From Verrucomicrobiota bacterium (GTDB lineage: Bacteria > Verrucomicrobiota > Verrucomicrobiia > Opitutales > Opitutaceae), in contig JAEWBF010000055.1 of the NCBI GenBank assembly GCA_023391285.1, forward strand, positions 1 to 64,000: a DNA stretch of 64,000 nt, read 5' to 3'. Shown in pieces: positions 25,620 through 35,115 of this stretch (positions within the stretch are counted from its first letter, which is position 1; the number at the start of each line of letters is the position of its first letter). The position numbers and the translations under genes are program-made. The notes under the pieces were generated by a model. The model made no database searches and was not told the DNA's origin. It saw only the letters and a list, made by a program, of their open reading frames with translations.

Positions 25620-28562
25620 CTAAAAGCTGAGGGTGGCCGTGAGCCGATACGTGCGCGGCACCGGCAGATAGATCGTGTAAGCCACGCCGTCGCGGAGCAG
25701 CCCGAGATTTTCAAACGTCTGGCGCGCCGCTCCGGAGGGCTCTGCTCCCGCGACCGGCTGCGGATCTTGCAGATCGAACAGATTGTCGATGTTGAGCTGC
25801 AGCTTCAGCCGGAAGCGGTCGTTGAGCTTGCGATGGTAGGAGATCATCGCATTCCCCAGGATGTAGTCGGGCGCATACACCGGCTGCTCGTCGGTCACCG
25901 TGCGATACGCGATCAGCGACTCGCCGCGATATTGCACGCCCGCTCCCAACGCGAGGCCCTTGAGCGGCCCGTCATTACTGAAGCTGTAGCGACCAAAGAA
26001 ATTGGCCGTCGTTTCGCGATCCTGGAACGGCGAACGTCCTTCCGGCGCCGTGAGCACCACCATCAAATCGTCCAGGCCTTGAATCAGACTGCCCACCGTC
26101 GAGCCGGCGGGCACACCCGGTTGCTCGATCGGAGTGCTTTGGTCGGCGGCGAGCCAGGTCGCCCGGTTGTCCGCCAGATACTTCTTACCCCAAGGGAAGA
26201 GTCGGCTGCTCACCGTCTCCGCATTCTTGTAGTTGAACGTGAGCGTGATTTGGGGCGTCGGGTTGGCGGTGAGCTCAAATTCATAACCTTCGCTCTGCAG
26301 GCTGCGCGTGTCGCGCCCACCGAGGTCCACCGTCTGCCCCATCGCGTTCCAAATCGCTTCGGACCAGACGAAGAAGTTCCCGTCCATCGCCACGTTCTGG
26401 TTCGCGTCCGCCGTTTCATACCAGCCGACCGACGCACCGATCTTGCCGTCGAAGAGCCAGAACTTCACGCCTGCATCCGTGCCTTCGCCGGAACGATTGC
26501 CAATCGACGTGAGATTGCCGATCGGCCCGATGACTTCATCGGCGCCGTTGTCCTGAAAATTGTTCGCCCGATTGTAGTAGAGCGACAACCGGTTCGGCAG
26601 CACGTGAAACACTACGCCGCGCGTGAACGTGTCCCCCTTCACCGAACGCAGCAATCCGCTGCGCTGAAAACCGCGGACCGCCGCCGTGCCCGGCTCCACC
26701 GCCGGCGTGGAATTATAGAGATCCTCTTCGTCGGTGCGCCAACCGAAGAGACCGACGATGCGATCGTCCCAAAAGTAGTTCTGCATTGCGAACATCGAGG
26801 TCTGCGTCTCGTTGCGGCTCCACTCCCAGATGCGGTTCTCCAGCGACGGCTGCACCATGGTCCCGGACCGATTCGCCACCGGGCGGACGCCCGCGGACGC
26901 CAGTGCATCGAAGGGATCTCCCATGCCGCGGTCCACCTCGTTCGCCGCGAACGGATCGTAGTAGTTGCCCCAGAAGATGCGGTTGTCGTTATGGAAATAC
27001 GATGGCTGTGCCCGCGTCGCATGACTGTTCACCCAGCGGCCGGTGCGGCGTTCGCTCTCGTAACCTTTTTCCGAATACAACGCGGCGAGCCGGTGGTGGC
27101 CGAGAATCCGGGCCCACCGCGAGTCGTCCAGCAGCTCTTCGAAATCGAGGGTGTAGGCTGCCGTCGCGCGGCGCTCCTCCCGGAAATATTTGCGCCAGAT
27201 ATGGCTGTCCTGGCCGAAGCCACCGCTCGAAATGAGCACCGTCTTCCCGAAGTTCGGATTCTGCACCATGCCGGTTTGGACCCCGTTGGCATCGAAGCTC
27301 GGCAGATAGGCATTCGCGTCCTTGCGAACCCGATACGTCCCGAAGTTCATCGGCGAAATGATGTCTCGCTGCTCATACTCGCCGGATGCCGCGAGTTCGA
27401 TGAAGAGGTTTCGTCCGATCTGCTGCTCGATGAATACGCTGCCCACCTTGGCGTCCGAGTCGCTGCGCGCGCCCGCGCCGAGCGGGTTCGCGTTGCGCGG
27501 GACGACGCTGAAATCGAGGACGTTCGGCGGAGTATTGAGGCCGGGAATCGCCGGGGTGGCGCCGTCCGACCAGCGGAACTGTTGCGTGCCTACATTCCAG
27601 ACAAACTGATCGGCCCACAGGCCGTCCGACATGAAAACGATCGCTCCACCCGCGGCGTTTACGGTGCCGGCGGGAGCCGTGCCCCAGGTGGTCGCCGTGT
27701 GAGCACCTGGCGATCCCGCGAGTTCCCACCCCTGGTAGGCTTCAAACGGCGTCCACGGACGTGCCCGATTTTCCGAAATATCCATCCGCTCCGCTTCGAA
27801 ACGGACGGTGGTCTTCTGGAACGGCCGCCAGGTGCCGGCAATCGCTCCGCCCTTCTTGTCCTGAAACTCGAAATCGCGATAACCCTCTTTCTCCTGCCAA
27901 AGCGCGTTCACGCGCACCGCGGCCTTTTCGCCCAGCGTTTGGTTGTAGTCGAACGACCCGCGGCGTTCGCCAAAGCTTCCCGTCGATACCTGCACCGAGC
28001 CGAAATCGCGATCGGTCCGCGCGCTCTTCGTCGTCGAGTTGATGATGCCCGCGGGCGAGCCGATGCCGAAGAGCACCGAGTTTGGTCCGCGGGAGAAATC
28101 GAGTCGTTCGGTGTTGTAGAAATCGATGTTCAAACCCGTCGCCATATAGTTGCGGGCCCGCCCTGCGCCGGAGATGCCGCGCATGCGCGTTTGGAAATTG
28201 TTTTCGACGATGCCATTTCCGGTCGTGTCGTAGTCCGTCACTGTGTTCACCGCGAACTCCAGCGCGTCGTTCACCGTTACCGCTCCTAAATCGTCCAGGA
28301 GTTCCTTCGTGAACACCGAGATCGGCGCCGCGAGGTCTTTCAAATCGGTGTTGAGACGGCTGCCCGCGAGCGTGCTCGCGGCCGCGTAGCCTTGGTCTTT
28401 TTGGCTGCTCACCACGAAGGTGGAGAGTTCGACGATGTCCTGGTCGCGAGTGCCGGTGTCGTTCGCGGCGGATTGCGCGAAAGCGGAGAGATTCAGCGCG
28501 GCGGCGCCAAGAGCGGCTGCGCTCCAGCTTCGGAGCCGGCGCGGAGTAAGGGAGGATTTCAT
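25620..28562 (-). CDS. TonB-dependent outer-membrane receptor
   Basis: The product is 980 residues from the ATG at 28562, selected for its signal peptide (MKSSLTPRRLRSWSAAALG, cleaved near AFAQ). The sequence DIVELSTFVVSSQKDQGYA serves as Ton box and plug entry, followed by LAGSRLNTDLKDLAAPISVF, a plug with RGPNSVLFGIGSPAGIIN, and a barrel ending in TATLSF. It is paralogous to the receptor at 10659-14219 but clearly different in sequence. No SusD-type lipoprotein is nearby. The GH140-like gene follows after a 5-base gap, and two LacI regulators lie upstream on the same strand, so this is probably a regulated import-and-cleavage unit for a pectin side chain. Confidence 0.92.
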   Translation of the reverse strand: MKSSLTPRRLRSWSAAALGAAALNLSAFAQSAANDTGTRDQDIVELSTFVVSSQKDQGYAAASTLAGSRLNTDLKDLAAPISVFTKELLDDLGAVTVNDALEFAVNTVTDYDTTGNGIVENNFQTRMRGISGAGRARNYMATGLNIDFYNTERLDFSRGPNSVLFGIGSPAGIINSTTKSARTDRDFGSVQVSTGSFGERRGSFDYNQTLGEKAAVRVNALWQEKEGYRDFEFQDKKGGAIAGTWRPFQKTTVRFEAERMDISENRARPWTPFEAYQGWELAGSPGAHTATTWGTAPAGTVNAAGGAIVFMSDGLWADQFVWNVGTQQFRWSDGATPAIPGLNTPPNVLDFSVVPRNANPLGAGARSDSDAKVGSVFIEQQIGRNLFIELAASGEYEQRDIISPMNFGTYRVRKDANAYLPSFDANGVQTGMVQNPNFGKTVLISSGGFGQDSHIWRKYFREERRATAAYTLDFEELLDDSRWARILGHHRLAALYSEKGYESERRTGRWVNSHATRAQPSYFHNDNRIFWGNYYDPFAANEVDRGMGDPFDALASAGVRPVANRSGTMVQPSLENRIWEWSRNETQTSMFAMQNYFWDDRIVGLFGWRTDEEDLYNSTPAVEPGTAAVRGFQRSGLLRSVKGDTFTRGVVFHVLPNRLSLYYNRANNFQDNGADEVIGPIGNLTSIGNRSGEGTDAGVKFWLFDGKIGASVGWYETADANQNVAMDGNFFVWSEAIWNAMGQTVDLGGRDTRSLQSEGYEFELTANPTPQITLTFNYKNAETVSSRLFPWGKKYLADNRATWLAADQSTPIEQPGVPAGSTVGSLIQGLDDLMVVLTAPEGRSPFQDRETTANFFGRYSFSNDGPLKGLALGAGVQYRGESLIAYRTVTDEQPVYAPDYILGNAMISYHRKLNDRFRLKLQLNIDNLFDLQDPQPVAGAEPSGAARQTFENLGLLRDGVAYTIYLPVPRTYRLTATLSF

Positions 28563-28589
28563 GTTGCGCGGACGGGGGTTGGTTTGCTC

Positions 28590-28611
28590 GGGCAGGAAAG
28601 CGGGCCTGCCC
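28590..28611. promoter_or_regulatory. Inverted repeat in the leader of the second TonB receptor gene
   Basis: The sequence gggcagg - 8 nt - cctgccc forms a perfect 7-bp inverted repeat about 27 bases upstream of the receptor ATG on the minus strand. It could be a LacI-family operator or an RNA hairpin near the ribosome site. The remaining 163-base gap to the LacI stop at 28726 shows nothing else definite. Confidence 0.4.
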
Positions 28612-28725
28612 TTTTCCATCAGGTAGGTCGCCTGCTCCTCGCCGCCAACGGCGCGAAATCTGATCCTGTTTAGATTTACCGTTGGCACGCCCCGATCAGG
28701 CATGCGCACGGGGCGCGACCTCGTG

Positions 28726-29754
28726 TCAGCGACGTCGGTCCGGGAGAGTTAAACCCTCGTGCCACTGCGGTTCGATGAGAAGTTTGCGCTGCACCTTGGG
28801 AAGGCCCCACTCATCCTCACTCATCGCTGCCACGAGCGCATCGACTCCGACACTGCCAATGTTGCTGGTTTCGCGCTCGACTCCCGTCAACTCGGGCGAC
28901 TCGTCGACCACCACGCCGAGGCCTGCGAACGCCACATCGCCGGGCACACGACGGCCCGTCGACAAAATCCATTCGTGGACTCGCGAGATGAAGCCGATGA
29001 CGACCTCCGGTTTGTGGCGGTCGAGCCATCGGACGAAACTGTCGCGATCGCGATGATCGCTCGTGAGCAGCGGGATTCGTTCCGACGCCCGTAACCAATC
29101 CTGCTGCGACGCCAGCGATGCACCCAACCGCGCGCCGTCGTCGAACGCACGCGGCTGGTGCGACAAGATCGCTCCACCCACCCGGCGATAGCCGCGATCG
29201 ATCACGGTGCGCCAAACCACACGCGTCGCCTGAAACGTATCCGGCGCGACGGTATGAAACGGCACCTCGACCCAACCCACGTCCAAACACATAACCGTGA
29301 ACTTCTCCGCCGGAAGCTCGAGAATGCTCGGGCCTTCGATGTTGGCGAACTGCGGCACCATCAGGCCGCGAACGCCTCGATGGTGCAGCACGCGACTCGC
29401 CGCTCCGATGGTCGCGTAGTCCGCGAGATCGAAATCACTCAGGATATAACCTCGCTCTTCCGCCCGCCGCCTGGCCGAAGCCAGGAATCGGCGATGCGTG
29501 TCGTGATTCTCCATTCGGCTGTCGACCAGATACGCCAGCGCCGCGCCACTGCCCGTCTCGTGTCCCGCCCACCGCTGCCGCGCCAAGGTCGCGAGCGCCG
29601 GATCGGGCCGGTAGCCGAGTTTCTCCGCCATCGCTCGCACCTTCAGGCGCGTTGCCTTGGCAATGCTAGGATGATTGCGCAGCGCCAACGAGACGGTCGT
29701 TTTGCTGAGCCCGAGACGGCGCCCGATGTCTTGCTGAGTGACCCGACGTTTCAT
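28726..29754 (-). CDS. LacI-family transcriptional regulator
   Basis: The product is 342 residues from the ATG at 29754 (MKRRVTQQDIGRRLGLSKTT). The N-terminal helix-turn-helix is complete (DIGRRLGLSKTTVSLALRNHPSIA), followed by the hinge-region motif LGYRPDPALATLARQRW, and a periplasmic-binding-protein-like effector domain. It begins 20 bases after the stop of a second LacI paralogue, so the two are co-transcribed, with the TonB receptor and GH140 genes downstream on the same strand. The effector is probably an oligo- or monosaccharide from the substrate; its identity cannot be read. Confidence 0.92.
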   Translation of the reverse strand: MKRRVTQQDIGRRLGLSKTTVSLALRNHPSIAKATRLKVRAMAEKLGYRPDPALATLARQRWAGHETGSGAALAYLVDSRMENHDTHRRFLASARRRAEERGYILSDFDLADYATIGAASRVLHHRGVRGLMVPQFANIEGPSILELPAEKFTVMCLDVGWVEVPFHTVAPDTFQATRVVWRTVIDRGYRRVGGAILSHQPRAFDDGARLGASLASQQDWLRASERIPLLTSDHRDRDSFVRWLDRHKPEVVIGFISRVHEWILSTGRRVPGDVAFAGLGVVVDESPELTGVERETSNIGSVGVDALVAAMSEDEWGLPKVQRKLLIEPQWHEGLTLPDRRR

Positions 29755-29773
29755 TGATCCAAAGCCCGCTGCC

Positions 29774-30883
29774 TCACTTGCGTGATCGAGCCGCGTTGGA
29801 TTTCCTCTTCGCACGAGCGCGTGGAGACTTGGAGCGCGCCACGGTCTGGTTCGTCGACTCCGGCGCTCGCGCTAGCAAAGTTGTCCCTTCGTGCCACTCC
29901 GGCTCGAGCAATAGCACCTGCTGCGCGTTCGGCACGCCCCAGTTATTGTCGAGCATTTGCGCGATGAGAAAATCCACCGCGCTCCGCGCAATCAGTTCGG
30001 TCTGCAAGCTCACTCCGGAATAGGTCTCGTGCGGCCAAGCGTGGAGAGACGCGAGGCCGATGTCTTCCGGCACGCGATACCCCGCTTCGGTCAGCCACCG
30101 ATACGGTTTCGCCGCAATCAGCGATATGATCGCGTCCGGCCGATACTTCTTCACCCAGGCGAGGAACGCCTCACGATCGCTTGGCGGACAAAGCAAGAAC
30201 GGCACCCGGTCCGCTTCCGCCACCAATTCCATCTGCTCGGCATACGACGCTCCCAGTCGCGCAAAATCGTCCACCGCCACCGGCTGATGCCGAAATATCG
30301 CCGCTCCGATCCGCCGATACCCGCGTTTCACCACCTGCTGCCACGCGAGCCGCGCCCCTTCGAACTTGTCCGGCGTCACGATATGGAATGGCGTGCGCAG
30401 CCAACCGATCGAGCAGCCGACGACCGTGAACTTCTCCCACTGAAAATCATGCAGATCGGGATCCACCTCGGGCGGCATCGTCGGCAGGATCACACCGCGA
30501 ATGCCACGGTTGAAGAGCACCTTGCTCGCGGCCGCACCATTGGGATACGCCGATAAATCGAATTCCACGAGATTGTAGCCGCGCTCTTCCGCCCGCTGGC
30601 GCGCACCCGCCAGATGTCGTCGCTGCAATTCGAGTTCGGGCCGCTTCTTGTGCACGAGGTAAACCAACGTGACGCCCCGATCGGTTTCTTGATTCGCCCA
30701 CCGATGTCGCGCGAGCATCGCAATCGCTGGATCAGGCCGATAGCCCATCTTCTCCGCCATCTCGAGGATCTTTCGCCGCGTTTCCTCTGGGAGCCGCGGA
30801 CTCCCCCGCAAGGCCAGTGACACCGTCGATTTATCGAAACCCGTTTTCTCTCCGATATCGCGGTGGGTAACGCGTAGATTCAT
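29774..30883 (-). CDS. LacI-family transcriptional regulator (tandem paralogue)
   Basis: The product is 369 residues beginning MNLRVTHRDIGEKTGFDKST. The HTH (DIGEKTGFDKSTVSLALRGSPRLP), the hinge MGYRPDPAIAMLARHRW and the sugar-binding-like domain are complete. A basic tail of about 25 residues (SKSPRARAKRKSNAARSRK) is absent from the neighbouring paralogue. It is divergent from a GH78-like rhamnosidase with 180 bases between, and lies upstream of the second LacI gene. It is a likely regulator of one or both flanking units and may autoregulate. Confidence 0.92.
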   Translation of the reverse strand: MNLRVTHRDIGEKTGFDKSTVSLALRGSPRLPEETRRKILEMAEKMGYRPDPAIAMLARHRWANQETDRGVTLVYLVHKKRPELELQRRHLAGARQRAEERGYNLVEFDLSAYPNGAAASKVLFNRGIRGVILPTMPPEVDPDLHDFQWEKFTVVGCSIGWLRTPFHIVTPDKFEGARLAWQQVVKRGYRRIGAAIFRHQPVAVDDFARLGASYAEQMELVAEADRVPFLLCPPSDREAFLAWVKKYRPDAIISLIAAKPYRWLTEAGYRVPEDIGLASLHAWPHETYSGVSLQTELIARSAVDFLIAQMLDNNWGVPNAQQVLLLEPEWHEGTTLLARAPESTNQTVARSKSPRARAKRKSNAARSRK

Positions 30884-31063
30884 CGGGATGACAACGAGCG
30901 CCCACGGCCCGGCTTGTCAATCGCCCGACGCGGCAGCTAACGATCCTGCCGCATTCCGCCATCGCGTATCCACGACCAGCACGTCGGATCGTCTGGTGGT
31001 CTCGCTCGAGGGGTGCTCCACCCCTTTCGACCTGCGGAAACGATTCTCGTGTTCTGAAACTTC
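30884..31063. promoter_or_regulatory. Divergent LacI / GH78 promoter region with two palindromes
   Basis: The region holds two inverted repeats: gcggcag - 9 nt - ctgccgc at 30930-30952 and aggggtg - 3 nt - cacccct at 31009-31025. The second lies 39 bases upstream of the GH78 ATG. Both are plausible LacI-family operator positions for this regulator-enzyme divergence. No promoter hexamers are convincing. Confidence 0.4.
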
Positions 31064-33418
31064 ATGTCACTCGTCCTCATCGATCGCCCCGCCAACTGGG
31101 ACGGCACCTTCGCCTGGTCTAGCGACCGCCGAGGACATGGCCTCACCCTCTGCCATTTCCGGCTCGTCTTCGTTCTGGACGACATCCCGCCGCAGTTGCT
31201 CGCCCACGTGACCGCCGACAGCCGGTATCGTTTGCTGGTTAACGGAGAACTCCTCGGCCGCGGCCCGCTCAAGGGAACGCTCGAGCACTATCACATCGAA
31301 ACCTACGATCTCGCGCCTCATCTCCGCCCCGGCCGCAACGTCCTTGCCGCCGAAGTCCGCTGGTTCGGCATTCACGCGCCGATGAGCGAGGTTCACGGTC
31401 CGCTTCCGGGCCTGATGGTCCGTTGCCCAGCGCTGCCGACGCTCGACACGCCCGGCGAATGGCGCGCGCGAATCGACGTTTCCGTTTCGCCCGACACCAC
31501 CTCCTATCACGAAAACGCCCAACACTTCCTCAATCACACCGAATGGATCGATCTGCGTCTGCGCGATCCGGCGGACTGGACGTCACTCGACTACGACGAT
31601 CGTGCTTGGGAATCGGCCGTCTCATCGGGGCCGCCCTTGAATCACAGCACCACCTGGGGCGTCGCCGATCTGCGCACGCTTTTCCCGCGCGACGTCCCGG
31701 CGCTCACCGAGGAGCTCCGCCGCTTCGCCCGCACCCTCCGCGATCATCGCGTGCAAGCGCACGCGTTCGATAGTCCCCCCACCGGTTGGAAACTGCCCGC
31801 GGGGATGGGCGGCACGTTGATTCTCGACGCCGGCGAGCTGACGACCGCGTATCCAGAATTCTGCTTCAAAGGCGGCCGCGATCGCGAGGTGCGCATCACC
31901 TACGCCGAAGCGATGGGCACCTGGCAGGAGAAAGACGGAAAGCGCATATGGCAAAAACACGTGCGCGACGATCTCGCCGGCGAACCTCACGGCTACCGTG
32001 ACACGGTCGTGCTTTCGGGACGCGGCGACCGCTTCGAGCCATTTCACTGGCGCACCTTCTGGTTCGTGAAAATTGAGGTCCTTCCCGGCGCCGAGAGCTT
32101 CGAGCTCGCTGATGCCACGTATCGGCGCTGCGTCTATCCGCAGAAGCTCGCCGCGTCGTATGTATCGTCCGATCCCGAAAGCACGGCGATGTGGGAGGTC
32201 AGCTGGCGCACGCTTGAACTCTGTGCGCACGAGACCTACGAGGACTGCCCCTACTTCGAGCAGCTCAACTACATCGCGGACACGCGGCTGCAGGCGCTCG
32301 CCAGTCTCTATCTTGCCAACGAGCATCGGCTCGCCCGCCGATGCATCCGGCTGTTTCGCGATTCGCTCAACTCCGAAGGTTTGATTGGCGCGCGCGAGCC
32401 GTCGGTCCAGCGGCAAACGATTCCGTTCTTCTGCCTGCACTGGATCTTCATGGTCGAAGACTACTGGCGCTGGGTCGGAGATCGTGACGTCGACTTCGTG
32501 CGTTCATGCCTCGCGGTGGTCGACAGCCTACTCGTGTATTTCCGAAATCGTCTGCGGCCCGACGGATTCGTCGGCGAAGTGCCGCGCTGGAATATGGTCG
32601 ATCGCGCCAGTGAATGGTTGCGCGGCGAGCCGCCCGCGATGGTCGCTGGCGAGTCGACGTATCTCACCTGTCTCTACATCCAAGCGCTCGTCGCCGCGAT
32701 TGACCTGCACGATCAGGCCGGCACGTCCAAAGATGCCGACCGCTGGCGAACTCTGCCCGATTTGCTGCGCGCTGCGGTGCGCCGCGAGGCTTGGGACGCA
32801 GAACGCGGGCTCTTCCTCGAAGGCCCTGATCGGCGGGACGACCGCATTTCTCAACATACCCAATGCGCTGCGATCGTTTCCGGCGCCGCCACCGAAGAAC
32901 AGCGAGCGCGGATCTTCACGCGGCTGCTTCACGACCAAGATCTTCTCCCCGCGCAGCACATGCAGTCCTTCTACGTCGCGCGCGCGCTCGAAGAAACGAA
33001 TCACTACGGCGAGTTTCACACCAAGCTCCTTCAGCCGTGGCGCGACATGCTCGCTCACCACACCAGCACGTGGTGGGAATACCCGAATCCCACGCGCAGC
33101 GATTGCCACGGTTGGAGTTCGTGGATCGCCGTCGACTTCCTCTCCACCGTCCTCGGCATCAGACCCGCGGCGCCAGGGTGGACCGCCATTCGGCTCATGC
33201 CCCACTGCGACGGACTCGCTTGGACGCGCGGCTCCGTTGAAACGCCGGTCGGCCGCATCGCGGTTTCGTGGCGTCGCGACGAAACTCAACTCATTTTCGA
33301 AGCCGAAACACCGCGCGGAATCCCGGTCGAATTGCATCTCCCCGGCGAGCCGCCGCAACATTTCCCCCACGGCGGGCCCATCCGCCTCCTCGCCCCGGCG
33401 CTCTCGGTGCACGCCTGA
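31064..33418 (+). CDS. Alpha-L-rhamnosidase-like glycosidase (GH78 type), no signal peptide
   Basis: The product is 784 residues starting MSLVLIDRPANWDGTFAWSS. It shows the N-terminal rhamnosidase beta-domain (ADSRYRLLVNGELLGRGPLK, then LRPGRNVLAAEVRWFG), and the GH78 barrel with EDCPYFEQLNYIADTRLQ near residues 393-410; Glu399 sits at the general-acid position. RSDCHGWSSWIAVDFLSTVLG near the C-terminus is the conserved late-barrel motif. It lacks a signal peptide, unlike the Tat-exported relative at 19562-22465, so it probably acts in the cytoplasm on imported rhamnosides. It is divergent from the LacI pair that may control it. Confidence 0.85.
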   Translation: MSLVLIDRPANWDGTFAWSSDRRGHGLTLCHFRLVFVLDDIPPQLLAHVTADSRYRLLVNGELLGRGPLKGTLEHYHIETYDLAPHLRPGRNVLAAEVRWFGIHAPMSEVHGPLPGLMVRCPALPTLDTPGEWRARIDVSVSPDTTSYHENAQHFLNHTEWIDLRLRDPADWTSLDYDDRAWESAVSSGPPLNHSTTWGVADLRTLFPRDVPALTEELRRFARTLRDHRVQAHAFDSPPTGWKLPAGMGGTLILDAGELTTAYPEFCFKGGRDREVRITYAEAMGTWQEKDGKRIWQKHVRDDLAGEPHGYRDTVVLSGRGDRFEPFHWRTFWFVKIEVLPGAESFELADATYRRCVYPQKLAASYVSSDPESTAMWEVSWRTLELCAHETYEDCPYFEQLNYIADTRLQALASLYLANEHRLARRCIRLFRDSLNSEGLIGAREPSVQRQTIPFFCLHWIFMVEDYWRWVGDRDVDFVRSCLAVVDSLLVYFRNRLRPDGFVGEVPRWNMVDRASEWLRGEPPAMVAGESTYLTCLYIQALVAAIDLHDQAGTSKDADRWRTLPDLLRAAVRREAWDAERGLFLEGPDRRDDRISQHTQCAAIVSGAATEEQRARIFTRLLHDQDLLPAQHMQSFYVARALEETNHYGEFHTKLLQPWRDMLAHHTSTWWEYPNPTRSDCHGWSSWIAVDFLSTVLGIRPAAPGWTAIRLMPHCDGLAWTRGSVETPVGRIAVSWRRDETQLIFEAETPRGIPVELHLPGEPPQHFPHGGPIRLLAPALSVHA

Positions 33419-33428
33419 GGGTGAGTGG

Positions 33429-33475
33429 GTCGGGGCGTGAAACCCCTCCCACATCAATTTCTGTCATTCTGAGCG
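33429..33475 (+). repeat. Dispersed repeat fragments (hairpin arm plus REP-like motif)
   Basis: Bases 33429-33453 (gtcggggcgtgaaacccctc followed by ccaca) match one arm of the hairpin at 16365-16435. Directly after, tgtcattctgagcg at 33462-33475 matches a motif also found at 45575-45588 and, reversed, at 47237-47250. The rest of the 188-base gap up to 33606 has short near-palindromes around GCGATCGC but no gene. Confidence 0.6.
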
Positions 33476-33606
33476 GAGCGAAATATCCAAGGCGGCGATC
33501 GCCAGCCGACGCACACGAACGGATATCGCTTTCTTCGATTCGCCCCAGCGGTGCGACCGCCTCTCAGCGATCGCCGAGGAATAAAGCTCAGCCCGGAGCA
33601 CCAGGC

Positions 33607-35085
33607 CTACTTTTTACCCGTGCTGAATGCCTCCCGCGCAAACTTCAGTGCCTCGTCGCTCGCACCGAGATTTTCGCTCCGCTCTGCATACGGCAACTTC
33701 AGCGACAGCTTCGCCGCACGTCCGCGCGCGGGCGAATTCTTCGCCAGCCGAAAATCACCTTCGGCCGGCGCCATAAACCGCGGATCTTCCACCAACGTCG
33801 CCTGGCGACCAAACGCTCGCGACACACCGTAGCGCGACGTCGAATCCGTCGGCTCCGCGGCTTTCGCCACCCACGGAAAAACCAGATTCGCCTGCACGCT
33901 CGCGTGCTTCACCGTCGCGTTGTCGTCCGCGTCCTTCACTTGCACGCTGCCGATTCCAAACGCCCCGCTGTCCACCACGATGTTGTTCGCTACCGTGATC
34001 GCCTCGGCCACCGGCGAGCGCAGATCGATCCCGCCCGTTCCGCCCGCCCAGTGGTTCACTGTGCCGTTTCGCACCAAGGTATTATGCGCGATCACAATCT
34101 CGCGCCGTTCCCCATCGAGACCCCACCGCCCGAAATAGACCCCCGAACCGCGCGTGCGCACGAAGACGTTGTTATGCACCCAAATCTTGCGCATCCACGC
34201 CCCTTCGCCTTCGCACGAAAGCACCACGCCCCATTCGCAATCTTCGACGTAGTTGTGATCGAACGACACGTTTTCGAGCATGCCATACCACGCATCGGCA
34301 TACAGCGCCTGACGATGCACGCGCCGAACGATGTTGTGGTGAACGCGCCCATCTCGCGATGCTTCTTTCACATCGATGCCTTCCTTGTGGCTGTCGTGAA
34401 CATGATTCCACGCGATTTCGAAATCGGTCACACCCCCCAGCGAGATCGCCTCGTGAGGTGCTTCGCGCGGCTTCGGCTGAGCCATGTCGCGCATCTCGAG
34501 GTTATTCGCATCGGTCACCGTGTTCCGCAGGATGCGAATGTGATGCGTATTCCACGCTCCGATACCGCACGAATAGGTGTGCGCCGTCCGGATGTTCTCG
34601 ATGTCAACGTGATGGCTCGGCCCGCGAACAAAGATCCCCATCGCGAGCGAGTTTTTGAGCGTCAGGTCCTCGAAGCGCACATACGACGGTCCTTCGACGT
34701 GCACCATTCCGGTCGCGCCGAGCCGCGCGCTCACCTGCGGCGTGTGTTTCCATTCGCTGCCGTCGATGATGGCCTCGCCATCGCCCGCCCCCTTGATCAC
34801 CACCCACGCCTTTTCCCGACCGCCCGGGCCGAGACGCAGCGGCTCCGTCAGCTTATACGTGCCCGCTTTCAACAGCAGCGTGTCGCCGGGCTGCAATTGC
34901 TTCACCGCATGATGCAGCGAGGTGAACGGCCGCGCACGCGTGCCGTCCCCCGGTTCGGTGGCATCGGACGCACCCGGGGCCGCGTAGAGTTCGCGCGCTT
35001 GGACCGATGAAGCCACAGCCAGCAAACCGAGGCCCAACAGGACAAACAGCCGCCGAATAAACGTCAGAGAGGATGTTGGTAACAT
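33607..35085 (-). CDS. Secreted right-handed parallel beta-helix protein (pectate-lyase-like fold)
   Basis: The product is 492 residues with a signal peptide (RRLFVLLGLGLLAVASSVQA). LYAAPGASDATEPGDGTRARPF followed by SLHHAVKQLQPGDTLLLKAGTY is the typical entry of pectate-lyase-like beta-helix proteins, including PL9-type and DUF1565-like families. Repeated coils such as HHVDIENIRTAHTYSC, HHIRILRNTVTDANN and VAEAITVANNIVVDSGAFG follow over residues 130-400. The class covers pectin lyases and glycan epimerases; no lyase family can be confirmed because the catalytic Lys/Arg and calcium-site Asp residues cannot be placed with certainty. It is the last gene of the minus-strand cluster, 30 bases after the sulfatase stop. 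Confidence 0.8.
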   Translation of the reverse strand: MLPTSSLTFIRRLFVLLGLGLLAVASSVQARELYAAPGASDATEPGDGTRARPFTSLHHAVKQLQPGDTLLLKAGTYKLTEPLRLGPGGREKAWVVIKGAGDGEAIIDGSEWKHTPQVSARLGATGMVHVEGPSYVRFEDLTLKNSLAMGIFVRGPSHHVDIENIRTAHTYSCGIGAWNTHHIRILRNTVTDANNLEMRDMAQPKPREAPHEAISLGGVTDFEIAWNHVHDSHKEGIDVKEASRDGRVHHNIVRRVHRQALYADAWYGMLENVSFDHNYVEDCEWGVVLSCEGEGAWMRKIWVHNNVFVRTRGSGVYFGRWGLDGERREIVIAHNTLVRNGTVNHWAGGTGGIDLRSPVAEAITVANNIVVDSGAFGIGSVQVKDADDNATVKHASVQANLVFPWVAKAAEPTDSTSRYGVSRAFGRQATLVEDPRFMAPAEGDFRLAKNSPARGRAAKLSLKLPYAERSENLGASDEALKFAREAFSTGKK

Positions 35086-35115
35086 AGAGTAGTTGAAAAA
35101 TATTACACGCAGCTT

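Noticed and set aside
25503..28289. Plus-strand frame of 928 codons opposite the second TonB receptor
   Set aside because: Low-complexity Arg/Val-rich shadow; the receptor is clear.
33490..33580. GCGATCGC octamers resembling cyanobacterial HIP1 elements
   Set aside because: Only two copies in a GC-rich gap; chance is sufficient and the lineage is not cyanobacterial.
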